A stretch of DNA of 64,000 bases from Hydrogenophaga taeniospiralis (lineage in GTDB: Bacteria; Pseudomonadota; Gammaproteobacteria; Burkholderiales; Burkholderiaceae_C): positions 472,501 to 536,500 of the forward strand of contig NZ_JAHBAG010000001.1 in NCBI RefSeq assembly GCF_020510445.1, given 5' to 3'. This document shows positions 1-8,551 of this stretch, in pieces. The position numbers and the translations under genes were made by a program. Below the pieces are notes generated by a model that saw only the letters and a program-made list of their open reading frames with translations, did no database searches and was not told the DNA's origin. Each line of letters begins with the position of its first letter. Within the stretch, counting starts at the first letter, position 1.

Positions 1-705
1 CCGGCTTTCGATGACCAGGCAGATGGCCACCGCGCTGGCGATCGCCACCAGGATGTTGAGCTTGAGCGGCAGGGCCCAGGCCGCCACCGCCGCAGCGCCG
101 GCCACGCCGGCCGAGACGATGCGCAGCGGTGAGCTCGCCAGCGAACTCAGCACCCCCAGCAAAGCCAGGATGCCGGCGAAGCCCAGGCCCCACGCGGTCG
201 GGATGGCGTTGGCCAACAGCACCCCCACCACGCTGGAGAGCATCCAGGCCACGTAGTTCACCGCGCAATTGCCCATCAGATAGGCCTGCTGGCGCGCCAG
301 CTCTTGCGGTGTCTGGCCCGGCTTGGGGAAACGGCGGGCAAAAAACACGTAGCTCAGATCGCCGGTGACGTAGCCCGACACCAGCCGCTGCCAGCGCGGC
401 AGGTGCATCAGGTAGGGCCGCAGATGCGCCGAGAACACCATGAAGCGCAGGTTGACGCAGAACGCCGCGGCCAGGATCACCCACAGCGGCGCGCCCGCGG
501 CGATCATGGGCACGGCCGCGAGCTGGGCGCTGCCGGCGTAGACGATGAGCGTCATGAGCAGCGCCTCCAGCGCCGACAGCCCGGACTTGACCATGGCCAC
601 GCCGGTCATCAGGCCCCAGGCGGCGATGCCCATGGCCACCGTGGCCTGATCGCGCACACCCTCCCGGAATTCCGCGCGCTGGCGGTGCTCGCGCAGGTAG
701 AACAC
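1..705 (-). CDS. azlC: AzlC family branched-chain amino acid exporter subunit (partial)
   Basis: Inner-membrane protein of the AzlC/YgaZ family, the large subunit of a branched-chain amino acid exporter that works with a small AzlD partner. The 235 visible codons run off the window edge, so the C-terminus and any azlD lie outside. Recognisable family features are the early VAMGIAAWGLMTGVAMV helix, the LIVYAGSAQLAAVPMIAAG segment and the CVNLRFMVFSAHLRPY segment, followed by several more hydrophobic helices. The start is a GTG 7 bp after the fmt stop and in the same frame as that stop, so the gene is probably co-transcribed with def and fmt. Family assignment is firm; the exact start is less so. 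Confidence 0.85.
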   Translation of the reverse strand, partial: MFYLREHRQRAEFREGVRDQATVAMGIAAWGLMTGVAMVKSGLSALEALLMTLIVYAGSAQLAAVPMIAAGAPLWVILAAAFCVNLRFMVFSAHLRPYLMHLPRWQRLVSGYVTGDLSYVFFARRFPKPGQTPQELARQQAYLMGNCAVNYVAWMLSSVVGVLLANAIPTAWGLGFAGILALLGVLSSLASSPLRIVSAGVAGAAAVAAWALPLKLNILVAIASAVAICLVIESR

Positions 706-711
706 GCCGGA

Positions 712-1722
712 TCAGCCCGCCACGACCTGCGGGGCCACACCGTCCAGGACCTGCCCGGCTTCGAGGGAAAAGCCGCGCAGGAAGTCGGCCACGCCCAGGC
801 GCTTGCCGCCCGCGCGCTGCAGCTCGGTGAGCACCAGCACACCCTCGCCGGTCATGACCCGGATGCCTTCGGGCCCCACGGCCAGCACCTGCCCGGGCAC
901 GCCCGCGGTCGGCACCGGGGCCGCTTCGGCATGGGCCGCCCACAGCTTCACCGGCTCGCCCGCCAGGGCGAAGGAGGCCCCCGGGAACGGGTTGAAGGCC
1001 CGTACCCGCCGCGCGATGGCCGCCGCGGGGAGGGACCAGTCGATGCTGGCCTCGGTTTTTTCGATCTTGTGCGCGTAGCTCACGCCCTCGGCGGGCTGGG
1101 GCACCGGGCGCAGGCCACCGCAGGCGGCCAGTTCCAGCGCCTCGACGATCAGCCGCCCGCCCAGTTCGGCCAGGCGGTCGTGCAGGTCGCCCGTGGTTTC
1201 GGCTTCGCCGATGGGCAGGCGCTCCACCAGCAGCATGTCGCCGGTGTCCAGCCCGGCGTCCATCTGCATGATGGTCACGCCGGTGGCCGCGTCACCCGCT
1301 TCGATGGCCCGGTGGATCGGCGCGGCGCCGCGCCAGCGCGGCAGCAACGAGGCATGGATGTTGAGGCAGCCCAGACCTGGACCTGAAGCGCTGGCGGCCC
1401 GCATGACATCCAGCACCCACTGCGGCAGGATCAGGCCGTAGGCGGCCACCACCATGGCGTCGGCCCGAGCGGCCACGATGGCCTCGCGCGCCGCGGCCGC
1501 GTCCTCGGGGTATTTGCCATCCAGCCGCAGACTGCGCGGCTGGGCCACGGGCATGCCGTGCGCCAGGGCGAACTGCTTCACCGCCGAGGCCTGCAGCTTC
1601 ATGCCGCGACCGGCCGGCCGGTCGGGCTGGGTCATCACCAGGGCGATCTCGAAACCCGCCGCGTGCAGGCGCTCCAGCGCCACCCGGGCGAAATCCGGTG
1701 TGCCCGCGAAAATGATCCTCAT
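712..1722 (-). CDS. fmt: methionyl-tRNA formyltransferase
   Basis: Transfers a formyl group from 10-formyltetrahydrofolate to Met-tRNAfMet for initiation of protein synthesis; cytoplasmic. The 336-residue protein opens with [17 protein letters not shown], the classic N-terminus, and carries the folate-site signature [18 protein letters not shown] around residues 120-140, followed by [11 protein letters not shown]. The C-terminal OB-like domain is present. It is slightly longer than the E. coli enzyme (about 315). The ATG at 1722 is chosen because everything upstream in frame is not conserved. It lies 13 bp downstream of def, the usual def-fmt pairing. Confidence 0.97.
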   Translation of the reverse strand: MRIIFAGTPDFARVALERLHAAGFEIALVMTQPDRPAGRGMKLQASAVKQFALAHGMPVAQPRSLRLDGKYPEDAAAAREAIVAARADAMVVAAYGLILPQWVLDVMRAASASGPGLGCLNIHASLLPRWRGAAPIHRAIEAGDAATGVTIMQMDAGLDTGDMLLVERLPIGEAETTGDLHDRLAELGGRLIVEALELAACGGLRPVPQPAEGVSYAHKIEKTEASIDWSLPAAAIARRVRAFNPFPGASFALAGEPVKLWAAHAEAAPVPTAGVPGQVLAVGPEGIRVMTGEGVLVLTELQRAGGKRLGVADFLRGFSLEAGQVLDGVAPQVVAG

Positions 1723-1735
1723 GGGTTCACGGTCG

Positions 1736-2257
1736 TCACGACCGCTCCATCTCACGCTGCGCCTTGACCAGCTTGCTCTTGATGCGGTTGCGCTTGAGCG
1801 GCGACAGGTATTCCACGAACACCTTGCCCATCAAGTGGTCCATTTCGTGCTGGATGCACACGGCCAGCATGCCCTCGGCCTCGATGATGCGCGCCACCCC
1901 CTCGCCATCGAGGGCGCGCACCCGCACCGCCACCGAGCGCTCCACACCGTCGTAGATGCCGGGCACCGAGAGGCAGCCTTCTTCGCCCTTGCGGGTTTCC
2001 GGGCTGGCCCATTCGATCTCGGGGTTGATCAGCACCAGTGGCTGGTCGCGCGTTTCGCTGACGTCGATCACGACCAGGCGCTCATGCACGTCCACCTGGG
2101 TGGCGGCCAGGCCGATGCCACTGGCTTCGTACATGGTGGCGAACATCAGGCTGATCAGCCCCCGGATGCGGTCGTCCACCGCCTGGACGGGTTTGGCCAC
2201 GGTGTGCAGTCGCGGATCGGGGTAGCGCAGGATGTTGAGCAAAGTCGGCGAAGTCAT
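1736..2257 (-). CDS. def: peptide deformylase
   Basis: Metalloprotease that removes the N-formyl group from nascent proteins. The 173-residue class I enzyme has all three family motifs in order: GIGLAATQ (residues about 47-54), EGCLS (about 92-96) and QHEMDHLMG (about 135-143), which supply the metal-binding Cys and two His and the catalytic Glu. The ATG at 2257 gives the normal N-terminus ([13 protein letters not shown]); the frame is open for another 49 codons upstream but without family resemblance. It forms an operon with fmt and diverges from the LysM/dprA operon across a 265 bp gap. Confidence 0.97.
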   Translation of the reverse strand: MTSPTLLNILRYPDPRLHTVAKPVQAVDDRIRGLISLMFATMYEASGIGLAATQVDVHERLVVIDVSETRDQPLVLINPEIEWASPETRKGEEGCLSVPGIYDGVERSVAVRVRALDGEGVARIIEAEGMLAVCIQHEMDHLMGKVFVEYLSPLKRNRIKSKLVKAQREMERS

Positions 2258-2522
2258 GGTCGGTCGCGGCCATTGAGGATCGGAAATGGGGCCAACCCGG
2301 CGGGCCGCCGGTGCGGCGCGGTGAGCGGGTTGTGGTTTGTCGCTATTTTCGCCACTTTTGAACCGGGGCGTGGGGCCCGAACGCCATAAACATTGCCTAA
2401 TCAAGGGCTTGGGCGCAAAATCAAATGCGAATTGTCAAGTCAAAAGCGCGACCGCGCTGGTGCCGCCACCCCCTTTGCGGGCAAGGTTCGGGCCGCGGTG
2501 GCGACTGCCACAGGGCCCACAC

Positions 2523-3884
2523 ATGCCATTGAAAACCTGCGCGTCCGCCGATTTCCGTCCGATCCAAACCCTGCGCCCGCTGGCCTGCGCCGTCGCCGTG
2601 CTCGCCACGCTGGCCAGCGCAACGGCCTGGGCCCAGAACTACCCGATCACGCAAGACCAGCGCGCCACCGCCACCCTGGTGGCCGAGTCCGGCGTGCCAC
2701 TGCACGAGCTGGCGCCCAACGCGCCCGACAGCCACACCGTCAAACGCGGCGACACCCTGTGGGGCATTTCCAGCATCTTCCTCCAGAGCCCCTGGCGCTG
2801 GCCCGAGCTCTGGGGCATGAACCTGCAGGACATCCGCAACCCGCACCTGATCTACCCGGGCCAGGTGCTGTACCTCGACAAATCGGGTGGCCGCGCCCGC
2901 CTGAGCACGCGCCGCCCTGGCGACAACGGCGAACCGCAGACCGTGCGCGTGTCGCCGCGCACCCGTTACGAAGGCCTGTCCGACTCGGCCATTCCCCCGA
3001 TTTCGCTGCAGGCCATTGAGGCCTTCCTCACCGAACCCCTGATCGTGGACGAGGCCACGTTCGCCAAGGCGCCCCGGATCGTGGCCACCAGAGACAGCCG
3101 CGTGCTGCTCAGCCGTGGAGACCGCGCCTATGCGCGCTCGTTCTACGGCGACAACGCCCAGACCGAGGTCGAGCCCTTGAGCACCGCAGCGGGCAAACCG
3201 AGGGACTACCGGGTCTTCCGCAACGCCGTTCCGCTCAAGGACCCCAGCACGGGCGAGGTTCTCGCCTACGAGGCGCAGTACGTCGGCAAGGCCTACATCG
3301 TCCGGGACGAATCGCGCAAGGCGGCTGCGGTGGCACCGGCCAAAGCCCAGCCCGCCCAGCCCGCGACCCAGGATGTCTACACCCCGCAGTTCGAGCGCAC
3401 CGCGGCCAACATCGAGCGGGACAAGCCCGCCAGCGCCGCCGCCCCAGCCAAGGCCCCTGCGGGCGAGATCGTCCCGGCGACGATCGACATCATCTCGGCC
3501 AAGGAAGAAATGCGCGTGGGCGACCGCATGCTGCCCGAGCCGCCGCGCGAATTCCCGCACTACGTGCCGACCGCACCGAGCAGCCCCCAGACCGGCCAAA
3601 TCGTTTCGGTCTACGGCAACGCGGTGACGTTCGCGGCGCAGAACCAGGTGGTGGCCATCAACCGGGGCCGTGAACACGGCATCGAACGCGGCCATGTGCT
3701 GGCCCTGCTGAGCGACAGCGACACCCTGACCGACAAGACCGACGACAGCCGGCCGACGCTGCGCCTGCCCGGCGAGCGCAACGGCCTGATGATGGTGTTC
3801 CGCACCTTCGACAAGGTGTCCTACGCCCTGGTGCTGCAGATCGCCGATGGCGTGAAGGTGGGCGACCGCTTCACCAACCCCTGA
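2523..3884 (+). CDS. secreted LysM peptidoglycan-binding protein
   Basis: Periplasmic protein of 453 residues predicted to bind peptidoglycan. A signal peptide ends near residue 37 (ATAWA before QNYPIT). A single LysM domain occupies about residues 71-117, beginning HTVKRGDTLWGISSIFLQSP and ending in the IYPGQVLYL strand. The rest is of unknown fold, with an Ala/Pro-rich linker around residues 265-320. The family regularly precedes dprA beside def/fmt in Burkholderiales. The frame stays open upstream, but ATG 2523 is the start that exposes a proper signal peptide. It ends 7 bp before dprA, so the two are co-transcribed. Confidence 0.9.
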   Translation: MPLKTCASADFRPIQTLRPLACAVAVLATLASATAWAQNYPITQDQRATATLVAESGVPLHELAPNAPDSHTVKRGDTLWGISSIFLQSPWRWPELWGMNLQDIRNPHLIYPGQVLYLDKSGGRARLSTRRPGDNGEPQTVRVSPRTRYEGLSDSAIPPISLQAIEAFLTEPLIVDEATFAKAPRIVATRDSRVLLSRGDRAYARSFYGDNAQTEVEPLSTAAGKPRDYRVFRNAVPLKDPSTGEVLAYEAQYVGKAYIVRDESRKAAAVAPAKAQPAQPATQDVYTPQFERTAANIERDKPASAAAPAKAPAGEIVPATIDIISAKEEMRVGDRMLPEPPREFPHYVPTAPSSPQTGQIVSVYGNAVTFAAQNQVVAINRGREHGIERGHVLALLSDSDTLTDKTDDSRPTLRLPGERNGLMMVFRTFDKVSYALVLQIADGVKVGDRFTNP

Positions 3885-3891
3885 TCCCTCC

Positions 3892-4983
3892 ATGAGCAGG
3901 GACGAGCTGGCCGCTTGGTTGCGGCTGCTGCTCACGCCCGGCGTGGGCCCGGAACATGCGCGCAGACTGCTGAGCGCCTTCGGCCTGCCCGAGGCGGTGT
4001 TCGAGCAGTCCATTGACGCGCTGTCGGCGGTGGTGTCGGGCCGGATCGCGCAATCCCTGCAGACGCCGCCCGACGACCTGGAGCCCCAGCTGGAGCGCCT
4101 CATGGCCTGGCTGGCCGCATCGCCGGATCGCCACGTGCTCACGCTGGCCGATCCGCGCTTTCCACCCGACCTGCTGCAAATGGCGGACCCGCCCTTGTTG
4201 CTGTACGTGCAGGGCCTCCCCGAGGCGCTGAGCCACCCGCGTCGGCTGGCCATCGTGGGCAGCCGCAATCCGACGCCGCAGGGCGAAACCAACGCGCGCC
4301 AGTTCGCGTTTGCGCTGGGCCAGGCCGGCGTGTGCGTGGTGTCCGGCCTGGCGCTGGGGGTGGATGGGGCCGCGCACACCGGCGCCCTGGACGCCGGAGC
4401 GCCCACGGTGGCCGTGGTCGGCACCGGCCTGGACCGGGTCTACCCCAAACGCCACCTCGCACTGGCCCACCGCATCGCCGCGCAGGGCGCCATCGTCAGC
4501 GAGTTTCCCCTGGGCACACCGCCGTTGCCGGCCCACTTCCCGATGCGCAACCGCATCATCGCCGGCCTCTCACAAGGCACGCTGGTGGTGGAAGCGGCGG
4601 TGCAGTCGGGCTCCCTGATCACCGCGCGGCTGGCGGCCGAGCAGGGGCGCGAGGTGTTCGCCATTCCCGGGTCCATCCATGCGCCGCAGTCGCGCGGCTG
4701 CCATGCGCTGATCCGCCAGGGCGCCAAGCTGGTGGAGTCGGCGCAGGACATTCTGGAAGATCTGCGCATGGCCGAAGCACCGGCGGCCACGGCGCCCGAC
4801 ACCCCGACGCGACCAGACAGCCTGCTCGATGCCATGGGGTACGACCCGGTGAGCTTCGACGCCTTGCAGGCCCGCACCGGACTGGACACCGCCACCTTGC
4901 AGGCCCGTTTGCTGGAGCTGGAACTGGATGGCGATGTGAGCCGGATGCCCGGCGGCCTGCTGCAGCGAACAGGCCAGAGCTAA
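3892..4983 (+). CDS. dprA: DNA-processing protein DprA (Smf)
   Basis: Binds incoming single-stranded DNA during natural transformation and loads RecA. The 363-residue protein has an N-terminal helical/SAM-like region (LTPGVGPEHARRLLSAFG), the extended Rossmann fold with IVGSRNPTPQG, VVSGLALGVDGAAHTGAL, VVGTGLDRVYPKRH and FPMRNRIIAGLSQGTLVVEA, and a C-terminal winged-helix (LDTATLQARLLELELDGDV). All core motifs are intact, so it should be functional. It follows the LysM gene by 7 bp and converges on the DUF1631 gene across a palindromic repeat. No other competence genes are in view. Confidence 0.97.
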   Translation: MSRDELAAWLRLLLTPGVGPEHARRLLSAFGLPEAVFEQSIDALSAVVSGRIAQSLQTPPDDLEPQLERLMAWLAASPDRHVLTLADPRFPPDLLQMADPPLLLYVQGLPEALSHPRRLAIVGSRNPTPQGETNARQFAFALGQAGVCVVSGLALGVDGAAHTGALDAGAPTVAVVGTGLDRVYPKRHLALAHRIAAQGAIVSEFPLGTPPLPAHFPMRNRIIAGLSQGTLVVEAAVQSGSLITARLAAEQGREVFAIPGSIHAPQSRGCHALIRQGAKLVESAQDILEDLRMAEAPAATAPDTPTRPDSLLDAMGYDPVSFDALQARTGLDTATLQARLLELELDGDVSRMPGGLLQRTGQS

Positions 4984-5030
4984 AGCCTGCCGGAGCACCC
5001 AACCGCCTCCGGGGCGAGGTGTCTTCAAGC

Positions 5031-5113
5031 CAGAACGCCGCGGAACCGGCTTTGCCGGGCCGCCAGCGTTGCCCCCTGGGGGGTGACGCACCGCAGGTGC
5101 GGCGCGGGGGGGG
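5031..5113. repeat. GC-rich palindromic intergenic repeat, copy R1
   Basis: Member of a repeat family found five times between genes in this window. Its parts are CGGAACCGGCTTTGCCGGGC (an ACCGGC..GCCGG dyad), then GCCCCCTGGGGGGTGACGC (CCCCC/GGGGG dyad), then a GCGGCGCGGGGG tail. It fills the gap between convergent dprA and the DUF1631 gene and could act as a bidirectional transcription stop or RNA stabiliser. Confidence 0.85.
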
Positions 5114-5114
5114 A

Positions 5115-7544
5115 TCACCCGAGCAGCCGCTCGGGATTCGCGTCGAGCTTGGCCAGCGCGTCGCGCGTGGCCCGCACCGTGAGCGCTTCTTCCTCGCTGG
5201 GCACCAGCAGGCCGGCCTGCAGATAGGCCGCGACCCGGTTGGACTGGATCAGGAAACAGCGTCCGCCGTTGGTGACGAACATGAACAGCTGACCGCGCTC
5301 GCTGCGCCAGGCCAGCTGCACATTGTGGAGCTTGCCGTTGTGGTCCAGCGCGAACCAGGAACCGATCTGCAGCTCCACCGCCCAGGCGCGCATGGCTTCG
5401 GTGGGCTGGCTGCCGCCCTGGCTGATCACCTCGATGTTGCTGGCGTCCACGCCGGTGATCATCTCGATGCTCTCGTTGTCCAGATCCAGATCCCCCATGC
5501 CGTTCTCGGGGATGTAGTCTTCCAGGTTCGCCAACCGGTCGGACAGGTGGTCCAGGCTTTCCTGGGAGATCGGTTCGGTGCGCGACATGAACGCATCGGC
5601 CAGGGTATCGCTGACGGACTTGATGTGCTGGTCCTGCAGCCCGGGCGGGTACCCGAGCAGCCCCATGCCCTGGCGCAGGCGCTGCAGCAGGCCCGGCAGC
5701 TGCTGGATCACGCGGGCGCGGTCGTTGCGGTTGGGCTTGGCGCTGGCCGCCCACAGCAGATCGGTCGCGACCTGCTTGAGCGAGGTGGTTTCCTCGTGCT
5801 TGAGGCCGTACTTGACGCTGGCCACCGCCAGCACGTCCACCCAGACCTTGAACAGGAAGTCCCGCACCTCGTCGCGCACCGGCACCTCATCGAGCAGCTT
5901 GCGCAGCTCGATGGTGTACTGGACCGACAGGGTTTCCTTCTGCTCCACCTGCTGCGCGACGCTGACAAAACGGCTGGCGCTGCCGGTTTCGCTGAGGTAG
6001 GTGGAAAGGAATTTCTGGAATTCGTCGAGCACCAGCTGGAACACCCGCCGACCCGTTTCGGGGTACTGCTCGATCACCTGCACCACACGTTTGATCTCGG
6101 CCTCCAGGGCGGCCGAGCCGACGTTGGACTCAAAACCCAGCACACAGGAACCCATACGGTCGATCAGGCGCCGCGCGGGGTGCTGCAGGGCGCTGAAGAA
6201 CTCGGGCTCGGCCAGGGCCACGCGCAACACCGGGATCTGCAGCCGCGCGAACCAGACCCGCACGCTCGGCGGAATGCGTTCCTCGGCCAGGATGCTCTGG
6301 AACATCAGCGCCACCACCTCGATGGTGGCCTTTTCGGTCGGTGTGGAAGCCGCCTCCTTGAGCTCGGTCGTGCGCTGGCGCAGCACCCGGGCGGCCTGTT
6401 CCACGTGGGTGGCGTCCATATAGGCCACACCCCCGCCGCCGTCCCCCATGTTGGGCAACCCGGCATTGACACTGATCATCGGCAGGGGCTGCTGCATGGC
6501 CTGCTGCAGCGCCGGTGACGGAGGCACCAGCTGCGTGGCTTCGAAGTCGCCCCCCACCTTGTCCATCAGCATGCGCTTGAGCCGGCCCATCACCCCTTGG
6601 GCCCGCATGCGGGCTCGGGCCAGTGGCGACGCACCGGTCATCATGCGGGTTTCGTCGTGAACCCCCATGCTGGACGACGACATGCTTCCGTGTGAGGAGC
6701 TCGATGGGCCACTGCGGCCTGAATCGGAGCGCGAGGCCGACGCCGAACCCGGCCCCTGGCCTGTGGCACGCCCCTGCGTGTCTGGGGTACCGGCACTTGC
6801 GGCGCTCCTGGGTTGGGACGGGACGGCCGAACGGCTGCCCGGCGTGCGTTTGACCAGCGCCTGCAGGTCAATCTCTTTCATGACCCCGCTGGAGACCAGG
6901 AACTCGTTGGTGGCCTCGTAGGCTTCGAGCAGCTTCTTGGCCATCAGCGGCGCCAGCGCGTCCTGCACCAGGGCCCAGCTTTCCCGGGTCATGTGCACGT
7001 CGAGCCATTGGTCCACCAGGATGCGGGCCGTGACGTCGGGCAGCAGCACGTCGCCACGCGGCAACTCCTGGCGCTTTTCCAGATGCTGAATGCGCAGGCG
7101 CAATTCGTTGAGCTCGGTGGACGCGAGGTCCAACACCCGCATGGCCAGCCGCGAGGCCATGATCTGGTCGTCCATGACCCCTTCGGCCATCAACTCCAGC
7201 CGGCCCGGTGTGCTGACCTCGTGGCCCGACTGGCTGAAGCGGGGCAGCAGGGTGCGCTGCAACGCCTTGCGGCTCTGGTTGAGCCAGGCGGTCTGGTTCT
7301 TCTGGAAAGCGGTCCAGGCGTCGCGGCGCTCCTGCATTTCGCGCGCGGGACCGGCCTGATCGAGGATGGTGGTGAGTCGGGTGTCGCAGGCCTTGACCAG
7401 TTCGGGAAGGGCGCGGCCCACCTGAACCACGAAGAGTTCACGCGCCTGTTTGGCTAGGGACGAGACGTTCTGATCGGGTGACGACACAATGGTTTCAGTA
7501 TGACACGAAAGCACTCCGCCGCTCAGCCCTGCGGGCCCGCACAT
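5115..7544 (-). CDS. DUF1631 family protein
   Basis: Large cytoplasmic protein (about 790-809 residues) of the DUF1631 family, whose function is unknown. I recognise it from the N-terminal region with SLAKQARELFVVQVGRALPE, the long helical middle (residues about 330-620) and the conserved C-terminal block with WAVELQIGSWFALDHNGK and GRCFLIQSNRVAAYLQ. A Ser/Gly/Pro-rich linker of low complexity lies at about residues 235-300. The start is uncertain: ATG 7544 has no clear ribosome site, and the first 19 codons look non-coding, so GTG 7487 is an equally good choice. It follows secF by 27 bp on the same strand. The location beside dprA and secDF gives no clear function. Confidence 0.85.
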   Translation of the reverse strand: MCGPAGLSGGVLSCHTETIVSSPDQNVSSLAKQARELFVVQVGRALPELVKACDTRLTTILDQAGPAREMQERRDAWTAFQKNQTAWLNQSRKALQRTLLPRFSQSGHEVSTPGRLELMAEGVMDDQIMASRLAMRVLDLASTELNELRLRIQHLEKRQELPRGDVLLPDVTARILVDQWLDVHMTRESWALVQDALAPLMAKKLLEAYEATNEFLVSSGVMKEIDLQALVKRTPGSRSAVPSQPRSAASAGTPDTQGRATGQGPGSASASRSDSGRSGPSSSSHGSMSSSSMGVHDETRMMTGASPLARARMRAQGVMGRLKRMLMDKVGGDFEATQLVPPSPALQQAMQQPLPMISVNAGLPNMGDGGGGVAYMDATHVEQAARVLRQRTTELKEAASTPTEKATIEVVALMFQSILAEERIPPSVRVWFARLQIPVLRVALAEPEFFSALQHPARRLIDRMGSCVLGFESNVGSAALEAEIKRVVQVIEQYPETGRRVFQLVLDEFQKFLSTYLSETGSASRFVSVAQQVEQKETLSVQYTIELRKLLDEVPVRDEVRDFLFKVWVDVLAVASVKYGLKHEETTSLKQVATDLLWAASAKPNRNDRARVIQQLPGLLQRLRQGMGLLGYPPGLQDQHIKSVSDTLADAFMSRTEPISQESLDHLSDRLANLEDYIPENGMGDLDLDNESIEMITGVDASNIEVISQGGSQPTEAMRAWAVELQIGSWFALDHNGKLHNVQLAWRSERGQLFMFVTNGGRCFLIQSNRVAAYLQAGLLVPSEEEALTVRATRDALAKLDANPERLLG

Positions 7545-7571
7545 ACCCGCAACCCCGGGGCCTGTTCGCGC

Positions 7572-8528
7572 TTATACGACAGCACCGGCGTTGGGATCAT
7601 CGGGATCGCCTTCCTTGCGGGTGCCACCGCCCTTGATCAGGTCCTCGCGCTTGATGCCCAGCCACATCGCGATGGCGGCCGCCACGAACACCGAGGAGTA
7701 GATGCCAAAGAGAATGCCGATGGTCAGCGCCATCGCAAAGTAGTGCAGCGTCGGGCCACCGAACAGCAACATCGACAGCACCATGATCTGGGTGGAACCG
7801 TGCGTGATGATCGTGCGGCTGATGGTGGAGGTGATGGCGTGGTCGATGATCTGGGGCGTCGTCTTCTTGCGGTGGCGGCGAAAGCTCTCACGGATGCGGT
7901 CGAAGATCACCACGGATTCGTTGACGGAATAACCCAGCACCGCCAGCACCGCCGCCAGCACCGCCAGCGAGAACTCCCACTGGAAAAAGGCAAAGAAGCC
8001 CAGGATGATGACCACGTCGTGCAGGTTGGCGATGATGGCCGACACGGCGTATTTCCACTCGAAGCGGAACGCCAGGTAGATCATGATCCCGACGATCACC
8101 ATGCCGAGCGCCTTGAGCCCGTCCTCCACCAGTTCCTGCCCCACCTGTGGCCCCACGAACTCGGAGCGACGCAACGCCACCGCCGGGTTCTGCGCCTTCA
8201 GGGCGGCCAGCACGGCCTCGCTCTGCTGCCCTGAGCTCTTGCCCGCCTGCACCGGCAGGCGCAGCAGCACGTCACGGGCGGAGCCGAAGTTCTGCACCGG
8301 CACCTCGGCATAACCGAGCGACTCCACCACCTGGCGCACGGCGGCGAGGTCGGCGGGCTGCTCGTAGGCCACTTCCATGACGGTACCCCCGGTGAATTCC
8401 ACCGACAGGTTCAGGCCCCGGGTCACCAGGAAGATGACGGCAGCGACGAAGGTGATGGCCGAGATCGCGTTGAGCACGATGGCGTGCTTCATGAACGGAA
8501 TGTCGCGGCGGATGCGGAAGAGTTCCAT
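7572..8528 (-). CDS. secF: protein translocase subunit SecF
   Basis: Inner-membrane RND-type subunit that, with SecD, uses the proton gradient to pull exported proteins through SecYEG. The 318-residue protein has the first helix (MKHAIVLNAISAITFVAAVIF region), the LSVEFTGGTVMEV motif that marks SecF, a periplasmic domain, and the five-helix C-terminal block including YSVNESVVIFDRIRESFRR. It lies 23 bp downstream of secD and is co-transcribed with yajC and secD. Confidence 0.97.
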   Translation of the reverse strand: MELFRIRRDIPFMKHAIVLNAISAITFVAAVIFLVTRGLNLSVEFTGGTVMEVAYEQPADLAAVRQVVESLGYAEVPVQNFGSARDVLLRLPVQAGKSSGQQSEAVLAALKAQNPAVALRRSEFVGPQVGQELVEDGLKALGMVIVGIMIYLAFRFEWKYAVSAIIANLHDVVIILGFFAFFQWEFSLAVLAAVLAVLGYSVNESVVIFDRIRESFRRHRKKTTPQIIDHAITSTISRTIITHGSTQIMVLSMLLFGGPTLHYFAMALTIGILFGIYSSVFVAAAIAMWLGIKREDLIKGGGTRKEGDPDDPNAGAVV

Positions 8529-8551
8529 GGTGCTTTACCTTCAACAAGTCT

